A stretch of DNA of 64,000 bases from Pelomonas parva. Lineage in GTDB: Bacteria > Pseudomonadota > Gammaproteobacteria > Burkholderiales > Burkholderiaceae_C. Under the pieces are notes generated by a model, which saw nothing but the letters and a program-made list of their open reading frames with translations, did not search any database and was not told the origin of the DNA. Positions 1 to 7,512 of this stretch are shown piece by piece. The DNA lies in NCBI RefSeq assembly GCF_043555835.1, contig NZ_JBIGHV010000007.1, positions 310,001 to 374,000 on the forward strand, in the 5' to 3' direction. Within the stretch, counting starts at the first letter, position 1. Each line of letters starts with the position of its first letter. The position numbers and the translations under genes were made by a program.

Positions 1-979
1 CGTCGGTCAGCGCGGCGGCCTTGGCGATGAGGTCGGCCTCGCCGCCGGGCATGCCCAGCATCAGCGTGGCCCAGCGAAGCGCGCTGGCGGCGCTGAGGAT
101 GACGCTCATCTGGTGCCAGGTGTCGGGCAGCGCATGGCAGAAGGCATGCACCGCACGGGCCGGGTTGGGGCTGAACGCGTCGTTGCACAGGAAGATGACG
201 CCCGATGTGCCCAGCGACAGGAAGCCGTCGCCCGGCTTGACGACACCCATGCCGACGGCACTGGCGGCGTTGTCGCCACCGCCACCGGCGACGGGGATGC
301 CTGTGGGCAGGCCCCAGCGCGCGGCCAGCTCGGGCTTCAGCGTGGCGCTGGCTGCGCTGCCTTCGACGAGGCGGGGCATGTGGGATTCGTTCAGGCCCGT
401 CAGCGCCAGCGCGACGGGCGACCAGCAGCGCTTGGCGACATCCAGCCACAGCGTGCCGGCGGCGTCGCTCATTTCGCTGACGTACTCGCCGCTCAGCTGC
501 AGGCGCAGCCAGTCCTTGGGCAGCAGCACCTTGGCGACCCGGGCGAACAGTGCGGGCTCGTGCTGGCGCATCCACGCCAGCTTGGGCGCCGTGAAGCCCG
601 GCATCGCGAGGTTGCCGGTGATGTCGGGCAGCTCGGGGCAGGCGGCCATCATCTCGGCGCACTGCGGGCCGCTGCGGCCGTCGTTCCACAGGATGGCCGG
701 GCGCAGCACTTGGCCGGCTGCGTCCAGCGTGACGGCGCCATGCATCTGGCCGGACAGGCCGATGGCGCGCACCTGGGCCAGCGCGGCGGCGTGGTCCTGC
801 TTGAGTTTGGCCATGCCGGCATCGAGCGCGGCCCACCAGGCGGCGGGGTCTTGCTCGCTCCACAGCGGCTGCGGGCGCTGCACGGTGAGCGCCACGCCGG
901 CGGTGGTGACGATGCGGTGCTGCTCGTCGAGGAGCAGCAGCTTGATCTCGGAAGTGCCGAGGTCGATGCCGAGGAACAT
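1..979 (-). CDS. xylB: Xylulokinase, 3' end cut by window edge
   Basis: Phosphorylates D-xylulose to xylulose-5-phosphate with ATP in the cytoplasm, the step after XylA. The frame opens with ATG at 979 (MFLGIDLGTSEIKLLLLDE) and stays open to base 1, giving about 326 of the roughly 490 residues usual for the family. Visible FGGY-kinase signs are the N-terminal phosphate-binding DLGTSEIK (residues 6-13), the xylulokinase signature SGQMHGA near residue 80, and GGGGDNAA followed by SLGTSG in the second half. It lies 169 bp downstream of xylA in the same direction, the usual order for a xylose operon. No frame break is seen in the visible part. Only the truncation limits the call. Confidence 0.93.
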   Translation of the reverse strand, partial: MFLGIDLGTSEIKLLLLDEQHRIVTTAGVALTVQRPQPLWSEQDPAAWWAALDAGMAKLKQDHAAALAQVRAIGLSGQMHGAVTLDAAGQVLRPAILWNDGRSGPQCAEMMAACPELPDITGNLAMPGFTAPKLAWMRQHEPALFARVAKVLLPKDWLRLQLSGEYVSEMSDAAGTLWLDVAKRCWSPVALALTGLNESHMPRLVEGSAASATLKPELAARWGLPTGIPVAGGGGDNAASAVGMGVVKPGDGFLSLGTSGVIFLCNDAFSPNPARAVHAFCHALPDTWHQMSVILSAASALRWATLMLGMPGGEADLIAKAAALTD

Positions 980-1005
980 GGTGTGTTGAATTTGGTATTG
1001 CGTTT

Positions 1006-1139
1006 GGGCCGAGCGCCGGGCCGCTCCCAAGCCGGCCCGTCTGGCGATGTGCTTGCGGCTCGATGCCGCAAGCATCGCCGTCCCCTCGGGGGACCGATCA
1101 GGATCGCCCGCGTTCAGCAGGCGATCCTGAGCGAGGGGT
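1006..1139. repeat. Intergenic hairpins and dispersed repeat segment between xylA and xylB
   Basis: This gap holds three structures. The 16-mer at 1006-1021 (GGGCCGAGCGCCGGGC) and the 14-mer at 1028-1041 (CAAGCCGGCCCGTC) both recur at 63887-63902 and 63981-63994. A 9-bp stem with a 5-base loop lies at 1051-1073. A perfect 11-bp stem (1098-1108 with 1120-1130) lies inside a shorter outer stem formed by 1082-1087 and 1133-1138. There is no T-run, so an ordinary Rho-independent terminator is not supported. The hairpins may trim or stabilise the mRNA between xylA and xylB. The repeat nature is seen directly; the role is inferred. Confidence 0.6.
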
Positions 1140-1148
1140 CAACAGTCC

Positions 1149-2465
1149 TTAGACGAAGTTGTTGACGATGTTCTCGAGGCGCTCCTGGCGACCGGAACGC
1201 GGCTGGGGCGCGATGCCCTGCGTGTGCACGATGCTGGCCAGGTCATCCAGGCTCGCACCGCCGTGGATCTTCTTGCCCAGGTCGCCTTCCCAGCCGGCGT
1301 AGCGGTCGGCGACCACCTTCTCCAGCTGGCCACTCTCGTACAGCGCAGCGGCGCTCAGGAAGGCGCGGGCCATGGTGTCCATGCCGCCGATGTGGCCTTC
1401 GAGCTGGTCGATGGGGTCGATGGACTGGCGGCGCACCTTGGCGTCGAAGTTGGTGCCGCCGGTCGTGTAGCCACCGGCGCGGATCATTTCCAGCATCGCC
1501 GGGACCAGTTGCACGTGGTTGTTGGGGAACTGGTCGGTGTCCCAGCCCAGCTGCTCGTCGCCGCGGTTGGCGTCCAGCGAGCCGAAGATGCCGAGCGCGC
1601 AGGCGGTGGCGACTTCATGCTCGAAGCTGTGGCCGGCCAGCGTGGCGTGGTTGACTTCGATGTTGACCTTGACCTCGTTCTCCAGGCCGTAGGTCTTCAG
1701 GAAGCCGTAGACCGTGGCGCTGTCGTAGTCGTACTGGTGCTTGGTGGGCTCTTGCGGCTTGGGCTCGATGAGGATGGTGCCCTTGAAGCCGATCTTGTGC
1801 TTGTGCTCGACGACCGACGACAGGAAGCGGCCGTACTGGGCCAGCTCGCGCTTGAGGTCGGTGTTCAGCAACGTCTCGTAGCCTTCACGGCCGCCCCACA
1901 GCACGTAGTTCTGGCCACCCAGGCGGTTGGTCCACTCCAGCGCGTGCTTGACCTGCGCGGCGCCGTAGGCGTAGACCTCAGGGTCGGGGTTGGTGGAGGC
2001 GCCGCTCATGAAGCGGCCGTGCGAGAACAGGTTGGCCGTGCCCCACAGCAGGCCGACCTTGCCGTCCTGCATCTTCTTGGCGGCGGCTTCGAGCAGGCCG
2101 TCGAGGATGCGGTTGGACTCGGCCAGCGTCGCGCCTTCGGGGGCCACGTCACGGTCATGGAAGCACCAGTAGGGCAGGCCGAGCTTGGCGAAGAAGTCGA
2201 ACGCGGCGTCCAGCTTCATGTAGGCGGCCTTGACGGGGTCGGCCTCGTTGAACCAGCTGCGCTGGAACACGGTGTTGCCCAGGCCGAAGACGTCCTCGCC
2301 CTTCCAGCAGAAGTTGTGCCAGTAGCAGACGGCCGGGCGCAGGTGCTCGGCCAGCGTCTTGCCCAGCACGACGCGGTTGGCGTCATACCAGCGGTAGGCC
2401 AGCGGGTTGGTGGAGGAGGGGCCTTCGTATTGAACGACGGGGAGATCGGAATAGGCGGTGCTCAT
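1149..2465 (-). CDS. xylA: Xylose isomerase
   Basis: Interconverts D-xylose and D-xylulose in the cytoplasm, using divalent metal ions. The 438-residue protein has the usual length of the long (class II) type. Recognisable blocks include the N-terminal WHNFCWKGEDVFG (near residue 50), WGGREGYETLLNTD (near 190), the metal ligand stretch IEPKPQEPTKHQYDYD (near 230), VNHATLAGHSFEHE (near 270) and GSLDANRGDEQLGWDTDQFP (near 295), which supplies further metal-binding acids. ATG at 2465 is preceded on the minus strand by AAGGACC, a usable ribosome-binding site. It sits 43 bp downstream of the GPH-type transporter and upstream of xylB, so it is probably transcribed with them from the divergent promoter near 7.3-7.5 kb. 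Confidence 0.97.
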   Translation of the reverse strand: MSTAYSDLPVVQYEGPSSTNPLAYRWYDANRVVLGKTLAEHLRPAVCYWHNFCWKGEDVFGLGNTVFQRSWFNEADPVKAAYMKLDAAFDFFAKLGLPYWCFHDRDVAPEGATLAESNRILDGLLEAAAKKMQDGKVGLLWGTANLFSHGRFMSGASTNPDPEVYAYGAAQVKHALEWTNRLGGQNYVLWGGREGYETLLNTDLKRELAQYGRFLSSVVEHKHKIGFKGTILIEPKPQEPTKHQYDYDSATVYGFLKTYGLENEVKVNIEVNHATLAGHSFEHEVATACALGIFGSLDANRGDEQLGWDTDQFPNNHVQLVPAMLEMIRAGGYTTGGTNFDAKVRRQSIDPIDQLEGHIGGMDTMARAFLSAAALYESGQLEKVVADRYAGWEGDLGKKIHGGASLDDLASIVHTQGIAPQPRSGRQERLENIVNNFV

Positions 2466-2508
2466 GGCGAGGTCCTTACTACGGGAAAAGGGGTGGTGAT
2501 GGATAAGG

Positions 2509-4026
2509 TTAGGCGGTGGCCGGCGCGACGCCAGCCTTGCGGCGGCGCTGTTCGAGTTCGTCGGCCATCTTCAAGGTGGTCTGCTTGTCGAGCTTGTTGG
2601 CCAGCAGGCTGAGGGTGCAGCCCGCAAACAGCAGACCGACGACCCAGCTGGACATGACGCGGTAGCCCTCGATGGCGTTGGGCGCCGTGGGCATCTGCGT
2701 GTCGTAGCCGAAGAAGCCGGCCAGCATCCACAGCAGGCTGGCCGAGCCCAGCGCCAGGCCGGCCTTCAGGGAGAAGCCGATGGTGGCGAACACCATGCCG
2801 GTGAAGCGGCGGCCGGTCTGCCATTCGGAATAGTCGGCCGCGTCGGCGTACATGGACCACATGACGGCCACCGTGGGCGCGTAGACGATGGCGCCGAGGA
2901 TGTGCAGGCCCATCATGGCCCAGACGGCGTCCGGCGGCAGGAAGTACAGCGCACAGGCCGTCAGCGTCGACAGGCCGAAGCACCAGACGCCGATGGCACG
3001 CCGGCCGTAGCGCGCCGACAGGCCCACGGACAGCATGATGACGATGATGGTCGTCGCCGTGCCGGCCATGTTGATGAGGCTGTTGAACACGTCGGCCACG
3101 TTGGAACTGGCGAGCTGGTCGCGCGTGCCGTGGACGATGTAGCCCAGCCAGTCGGCCAGCGTGCCCGTGCTGGCCGCGTCGGGCGTCGTCAGCCCCACGG
3201 CGGCGAGGAAGTCGAACATCGCCGCCTTGTCGGCGTAGTGGTGGTAGTAGTTGTAGTGGGCGCCACCGCGCAGGGCCAGCATGCCGAAGTGGAAGACCGT
3301 GTAGGCCACCAGCGCGATCCACGGGCCGTTCTTCAGCAGGTCCAGGAAGTCCTGCTTGGGCGAGGACTGGGTCTCCACCAGCGGCTTGATGCGCTCCTTG
3401 GTCGTGAAGAAGGTGACCAGGAAGAGGATCAGGCAGGCGACCGCCCAGATGGTCATCGTCATCTGCCAGCCGTGCGCGCGGTCGGCGCCTTGCGCGAACT
3501 TGGCCACCAGCGGCAGCGTCAGGCCGCCCACCGCGAACTGCGCGACGTTGACCGACACGAAGCGGTAGGAGTTGAGCTTGGTGCGCTCGTTCAGGTCCGA
3601 CGTCATGACCCCGCTCATGGCCGAGTAGGGCATGTTGTTCATCGAATAGAGCGTCATCAGCAGCGTGTTGGTGATGCCCGCGTAGGCGATGACCATGCCG
3701 GTGCTCCAGCCCCAGGCCGGGTCGGGTGTGGTGTAGGCCAGGATCATGACGACGCACCAGGGCACCGAGGTCCACAGCACCCAGGGGCGGAACTTGCCCC
3801 AGCGGGTGTTGGTGCGGTCGGCCAGCACGCCCATGACGGGGTCGAACACGGCATCCCACAGCCGCGGCCACAGCAGGATGGCGGCAGCCGTGTTGGCCGA
3901 CAGGCCGAACACGTCCGTGTAGAAGTTCAGCTGGAACAGGATCATGGACATGAAGACCAGGTTCGCAGCGGCGTCACCGCAGCTGTACCCGGCCTTCTCC
4001 ATGAACGAAAGGCGCTGGTGGCTCAT
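2509..4026 (-). CDS. GPH-family sugar/xyloside:cation symporter (MFS)
   Basis: A 505-residue inner-membrane transporter of the glycoside-pentoside-hexuronide family, like XynT/XylT and MelB. Evidence is the N-terminal GYSCGDAAANLVF, the cytoplasmic loop motif PVMGVLADRTNTRWGKFRPW (around residues 58-77), and about 12 hydrophobic segments. The ATG at 4026 is preferred over an upstream extension because GAGGAGA lies just before it. It lies between a GH43 beta-xylosidase gene and xylA, so xylose or short xylo-oligosaccharides are the likely cargo. A central stretch of about 30 residues around residues 265-300 (LTTPDAASTGTLADWLGYI) between two hydrophobic segments is longer than in MelB. The exact substrate is inferred from context only. 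Confidence 0.9.
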   Translation of the reverse strand: MSHQRLSFMEKAGYSCGDAAANLVFMSMILFQLNFYTDVFGLSANTAAAILLWPRLWDAVFDPVMGVLADRTNTRWGKFRPWVLWTSVPWCVVMILAYTTPDPAWGWSTGMVIAYAGITNTLLMTLYSMNNMPYSAMSGVMTSDLNERTKLNSYRFVSVNVAQFAVGGLTLPLVAKFAQGADRAHGWQMTMTIWAVACLILFLVTFFTTKERIKPLVETQSSPKQDFLDLLKNGPWIALVAYTVFHFGMLALRGGAHYNYYHHYADKAAMFDFLAAVGLTTPDAASTGTLADWLGYIVHGTRDQLASSNVADVFNSLINMAGTATTIIVIMLSVGLSARYGRRAIGVWCFGLSTLTACALYFLPPDAVWAMMGLHILGAIVYAPTVAVMWSMYADAADYSEWQTGRRFTGMVFATIGFSLKAGLALGSASLLWMLAGFFGYDTQMPTAPNAIEGYRVMSSWVVGLLFAGCTLSLLANKLDKQTTLKMADELEQRRRKAGVAPATA

Positions 4027-4081
4027 TTGTCTCCTCTGGTGTTTTTGAGGTCGTCGTTGCCCGTTCAGGGTCTCTTTGGAA

Positions 4082-5737
4082 TCAGGGCTTCGCTTCGTAG
4101 GAGAGGTAGTCGAAGTCTGCCGCCTTGCGCGCGCCGGACAGGTCCTGGCAGGCGATGCCGACGAAGTTGCCGGTGAAGCCGAAGCTGCTGGCAAAGCCGT
4201 TGACGAAGCGGGTCGCGTACTCGTCGCTGAGCATCTTGGTGTCCAGCGCCGGGCCCACGGGCTGCCAGTCCTGGCCATCCTGCCGATAGTGGAACTGGTA
4301 GGTGGCGTGGCTGAACTCCAGCGCCAGGTCCACCGGGCCGTCGGCCAACGGGATGGACTCGGCCGGCGCACTGATGGCGGCGTCGCGGTTGACCGTCAGC
4401 GCCAGCACGCGCTGAGGGCCGTCCAGCTCGGTCGTCACGTGCAGGTAGGCGTGGTTGCGCGTGTTGTAGTAGGCGACCAGGCCGGCCATCTGGTGGATGT
4501 TCTCGGGCGAGAAGTCCAGCCGGGTCTCGATGCGGCAGTTGAAGTGCTGCTGGCGGCGCGCGAGCAGGCTCTGGTCGAACAGGCTCATCAGCGACTCGCG
4601 GCCGGTCAGGCGCAGGTGGCCGGGGCGGGCGCTCAGCGACACCCAGCTGTCGTCCCAGGGCTTGCGCAGCGAGTTCAGGTGGTGGTTGAGCACGCTGCCG
4701 TCGAAGTCGTCGCGCGCCGGCTCGGCGGGGAAGGGGTGGGCCGGCAGGTTGGGCGCCTCGACCATGACGCTGGGCTGCTGGCCGTTGCCGCCGACGACCT
4801 CGGGCCAGTCGTCGTCACGCCAGTGCAGGCGTTGCAATGCGGTCTCGCGGCCCAGCGGGCAGTGCAGGTCTTCGTAGCCGTTGGCGGGGTTGTTCAGGTG
4901 CGCGTGCGGGCCGCTGCGTTCCAGCGGCCGGCCGCACAGGTGGGCCATGAACCATTCGCCGCTGCCCGTCTCGACCCAGCTGGCGTGGCCGCTGCGCTGC
5001 AGGCCGTCGGTCTGCTTCTGCCAGCCAGTCAGCAGCGGGTTGCCGGGCAGCGTCTCGTAGGGGCCATCCAGCTGGCGCGAGCGGGCCAGCGTCACCGCGT
5101 GCTCGTAGTAGGTGCCGCCCTCGGCCGTCAGCAGGTAGTACCAGCCGTTGCGGCGGTAGACGTGCGGGCCTTCGACAACGCCCAACTCGGTGCCGCGGTA
5201 GATGTTCTTGACGGGGCCGACGAGCTTCTTCGCCTCGGCGTCGTACTGCTGCAGCAGGATGCCGTTGAAGTGGTTCTTGCCCGGCGTGTGGATCCACTGC
5301 TGGTTGAGCAGCCAGTGGCGGCCGTCTTCGTCATGGAACAGGCTGGGGTCGAAGCCCGAGCTGTTCAGGTAGATGGGCTCGCTCCACGGGCCGTCGATGC
5401 TGGGCGCCGTGATCAGGTAGTTGTGCGTGTCCTTGAACGCGCCGACGGTGGAGCGCACATCGGTGTAGATCAGCCAGAACTGCCCGCCCGAGTAGCTCAG
5501 GCAGGGCGCCCAGACACCGGAGGAGTCGGGGTGGCCGGTCAGGTCCAGCTGGCTGGTGCGCGTGCAGGCATAGCTGTGGTGGCGCCAGTTGACGAGATCC
5601 TTGGAGTGGTGGATGCGCACGCCCGGCCACCATTCGAAGGTGGACGTGGCGATGTAGTAGTCGTCACCGTCGGTGCCGGGCACGCGGCAGATGGAAGGGT
5701 CGGCGTGGAAGCCCGGCAGGATGGGATTGGCAATCAT
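4082..5737 (-). CDS. GH43 beta-xylosidase (probably cytoplasmic)
   Basis: Cleaves xylose from the ends of xylo-oligosaccharides by an inverting mechanism. The three catalytic residues fit the family: base Asp13 in GFHADPSICR, Asp130 in GFDPSLFHD, and acid Glu189 in VVEGPHVY. The 551 residues match the two-domain type: a five-bladed propeller to about residue 320, then a C-terminal beta-sandwich (DUF1349-like) beginning near FDGSVLNHHLN. No signal peptide is seen, so the substrate must first enter the cell, presumably through one of the neighbouring permeases. The gene starts only 15 bp after the upstream permease gene and precedes the GPH transporter by 55 bp, consistent with one operon. An arabinofuranosidase side activity is common in GH43 and cannot be excluded. 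Confidence 0.93.
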   Translation of the reverse strand: MIANPILPGFHADPSICRVPGTDGDDYYIATSTFEWWPGVRIHHSKDLVNWRHHSYACTRTSQLDLTGHPDSSGVWAPCLSYSGGQFWLIYTDVRSTVGAFKDTHNYLITAPSIDGPWSEPIYLNSSGFDPSLFHDEDGRHWLLNQQWIHTPGKNHFNGILLQQYDAEAKKLVGPVKNIYRGTELGVVEGPHVYRRNGWYYLLTAEGGTYYEHAVTLARSRQLDGPYETLPGNPLLTGWQKQTDGLQRSGHASWVETGSGEWFMAHLCGRPLERSGPHAHLNNPANGYEDLHCPLGRETALQRLHWRDDDWPEVVGGNGQQPSVMVEAPNLPAHPFPAEPARDDFDGSVLNHHLNSLRKPWDDSWVSLSARPGHLRLTGRESLMSLFDQSLLARRQQHFNCRIETRLDFSPENIHQMAGLVAYYNTRNHAYLHVTTELDGPQRVLALTVNRDAAISAPAESIPLADGPVDLALEFSHATYQFHYRQDGQDWQPVGPALDTKMLSDEYATRFVNGFASSFGFTGNFVGIACQDLSGARKAADFDYLSYEAKP

Positions 5738-5752
5738 CTTCAGAGGAGGCGT

Positions 5753-7279
5753 TCAGGCAAGGGTGGAAGCAGCAGGCCGGGCATGCGACCGGCCGGCGTG
5801 GAGGAGCAGGACGCCGATGAGCACCAGGCCGCCGGCGGCGGTCAGGGCCTGGGCGGCGCCGGAGAACTTGGCGGCTGCGACGCAGGCGTCCCAGTTCGCG
5901 GTGATGAGCCAGACAAGGCCGGCGCCCAGCAGCGCGACCAGGCCACCGGCCGTCAGCAGCGGGCGGTGCGTGCGGGTCAGGTCTTGCCCGGCGTCCACAT
6001 CGACGCGCTCGAAGCGGCCCTTGAACCAGAACCAGAAGATGGCCAGGCTGGTCAGGTGCATGACGCCGGCGTAGACGAAGGCCCATTGCTGGGTGCCGGT
6101 CCACTGCACGGTCAGTGCCGTCAGCAGCGCGATGAACATGCCGCCGATGCCGCCCGCCGTCGCGCCCAGGCCGATGACTGCACCGGAGACCTTGGTGGGG
6201 AAGAGATCGGTTGCCGAGGTCAGCAGATTGGCCGACCAGGCCTGGTGGCAGGCCGTGGCCAGCGTGATGAGGGCGACGCAGACGGCGAAGCTCTCCGTCG
6301 TGTACGCCAGGATGCTGCCCGGCATGCAGGCCGCGAAGATGCCCATGGTCACCATGCGCGCCTTGCCGACCGGCCAGCCGCGGTTGGTCAGGTGGCCCGA
6401 CAGCCAGCCGCCGAAGATGGAGCCGACGCTGGAGCCCAGGTAGATGAGGGCGACGAGGCCGGCGCTCTTCAGCGGGTTCTGGCCGCGTTCGCGCTCCAGG
6501 TAGGACGGCAGCCAGAACAGGAAGAACCACCAGACCGGGTCGGTCAGCATCTTGCCCAGCAGGAAGGGCCAGATCTGGCGGTAGCGCAGCAGGGCCGTCC
6601 AGGGCAGGCGCACCGCCTCGGTGACCGGCGGCTGGCCGGCGCGGATGTAGGCCAGCTCCTCAGCCGACACCTTGGCATGCTGCTCGGGCGCCGCGAAGCC
6701 GCGCTGCCAGAAGATCAGCCAGATGAGGCCGGCAAAGCCGATGGCGACGAAGGCCGCCTGCCAGCCGAAGGTCAGCGCCAGCCAGACCGTCAGCGGCGAC
6801 GCAATGATGCCCAGGGCCGTGCCGCTGTTGAACAGGCCAGTGGCCAGCGCGCGCTCCTGCTGCGGGAACCACATCGCCACAGCCTTGATGGCCGCAGGGA
6901 AGTGCGCCGCCTCGGCCATTCCGAGCAGGAAGCGCACGATGACCAGGCCCATGACCGTGGCAACCAGGCCGTGCGCGGCCGAGGCCAGCGACCACAGGAT
7001 CAGCGCGACGGCCAGGCTGCGCTTGACGCCGAAGCGGTCGATGGCCGTGCCGATGATGGGCGGGAAGGCCGCGTAGGCGGCGGTGAAGGCGAAGGTGATC
7101 CAGCCGTAGTCGGCGTCGGTCAGCGCCAGGCCGCCTTCCTCGAAAGGCTTCTGCAGGCTGGTCTTGAGCACCGACAGCGCATTGCGGTCGATGTAGTTGA
7201 TCGTCGTCGCGACAAACAGCAGCGCGCAGATCCACCAGCGCTGGCGGCCCACGGCCGCGCCTACTCCCGACCCGGTCAC
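5753..7279 (-). CDS. Uronate-type MFS permease (ExuT-like, anion:cation symporter family)
   Basis: A 508-residue inner-membrane transporter of the ACS branch of the major facilitator superfamily. RWWICALLFVATTINYIDRNALSVL at the N-terminus (two pieces, residues 14-38), the RFLLGMAEAAHFPAAIK block near residue 113 and the DRFGVKRS loop near residue 80 are typical of ExuT, GudP and related hexuronate/aldarate carriers. Twelve hydrophobic segments are visible; the last about 50 residues are longer than in ExuT and end in an Ala/Arg-rich tail. It is the first gene of the leftward xyl operon and is divergent from the alpha-glucuronidase gene, so glucuronate, 4-O-methylglucuronate or an aldouronic acid is the most likely substrate (inference). 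Confidence 0.88.
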   Translation of the reverse strand: MTGSGVGAAVGRQRWWICALLFVATTINYIDRNALSVLKTSLQKPFEEGGLALTDADYGWITFAFTAAYAAFPPIIGTAIDRFGVKRSLAVALILWSLASAAHGLVATVMGLVIVRFLLGMAEAAHFPAAIKAVAMWFPQQERALATGLFNSGTALGIIASPLTVWLALTFGWQAAFVAIGFAGLIWLIFWQRGFAAPEQHAKVSAEELAYIRAGQPPVTEAVRLPWTALLRYRQIWPFLLGKMLTDPVWWFFLFWLPSYLERERGQNPLKSAGLVALIYLGSSVGSIFGGWLSGHLTNRGWPVGKARMVTMGIFAACMPGSILAYTTESFAVCVALITLATACHQAWSANLLTSATDLFPTKVSGAVIGLGATAGGIGGMFIALLTALTVQWTGTQQWAFVYAGVMHLTSLAIFWFWFKGRFERVDVDAGQDLTRTHRPLLTAGGLVALLGAGLVWLITANWDACVAAAKFSGAAQALTAAGGLVLIGVLLLHAGRSHARPAASTLA

Positions 7280-7298
7280 TGATGCACCCTGAGTTCGG

Positions 7299-7312
7299 TG
7301 TTAACGCTAGCG
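7299..7312. promoter_or_regulatory. Possible second LacI-family operator
   Basis: The 14 bases TGTTAACGCTAGCG match 12 of 14 positions of the general LacI/GalR-type operator TGTTAnCGnTAACA. It sits 20 bp upstream of the permease ATG on the minus side. With the stronger site at 7435-7457 it would bracket the divergent promoters, about 140 bp centre to centre. A single near-match of this size is modest evidence. Confidence 0.35.
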
Positions 7313-7319
7313 ACGCCCC

Positions 7320-7329
7320 GGGTATACCC
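7320..7329. promoter_or_regulatory. Perfect GGGTATACCC palindrome (possible UxuR/ExuR-type site)
   Basis: A perfect 10-bp palindrome whose core GGTATACC resembles the GntR-family UxuR/ExuR operator core (TTGGTATACCAA). It lies in the divergent uronate/xylose promoter region, and a GntR/FCD regulator is encoded at 13724-14422. Its flanks do not continue the palindrome. Confidence 0.3.
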
Positions 7330-7434
7330 CTGGCGCGACGGCGGCAGGGCGAGGGTTCCGGGGGCTGGCTGTTTCAAGACGTGGTCTCCGATGGAAAAGC
7401 AGCCGGATTCATGGGTTGTCGCTGCTTGCAGGAT

Positions 7435-7457
7435 GCAAATGTAGCGCTACCATTTGC
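7435..7457. promoter_or_regulatory. LacI-family operator between the divergent xyl and aguA units
   Basis: GCAAATG-TAGCGCTA-CCATTTGC is a 23-base near-perfect palindrome centred on TAGCGCTA. The left arm has one base fewer than the right (ATG against ATGG). The central CG and flanking TA are the hallmarks of LacI-family operators. It lies 56 bp before the alpha-glucuronidase start and 156 bp before the permease start. A LacI-type regulator is encoded just downstream at 9738-10820, the obvious candidate to bind here and repress until a xylan-derived inducer appears. Confidence 0.7.
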
Positions 7458-7512
7458 CTTCGTGCAAGCCGGGATTTCGAGAAAGAAGCACGGTGCACCG
7501 GATGGAGACAAG

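Noticed and set aside
4076..7282. A long rightward open frame of 1,068 codons
   Set aside because: It is antisense to three convincing genes (GH43, MFS permease, part of GPH), and its Ala/Gly/Arg/Val/Gln-rich translation has no domain pattern. This is a shadow frame caused by high GC.
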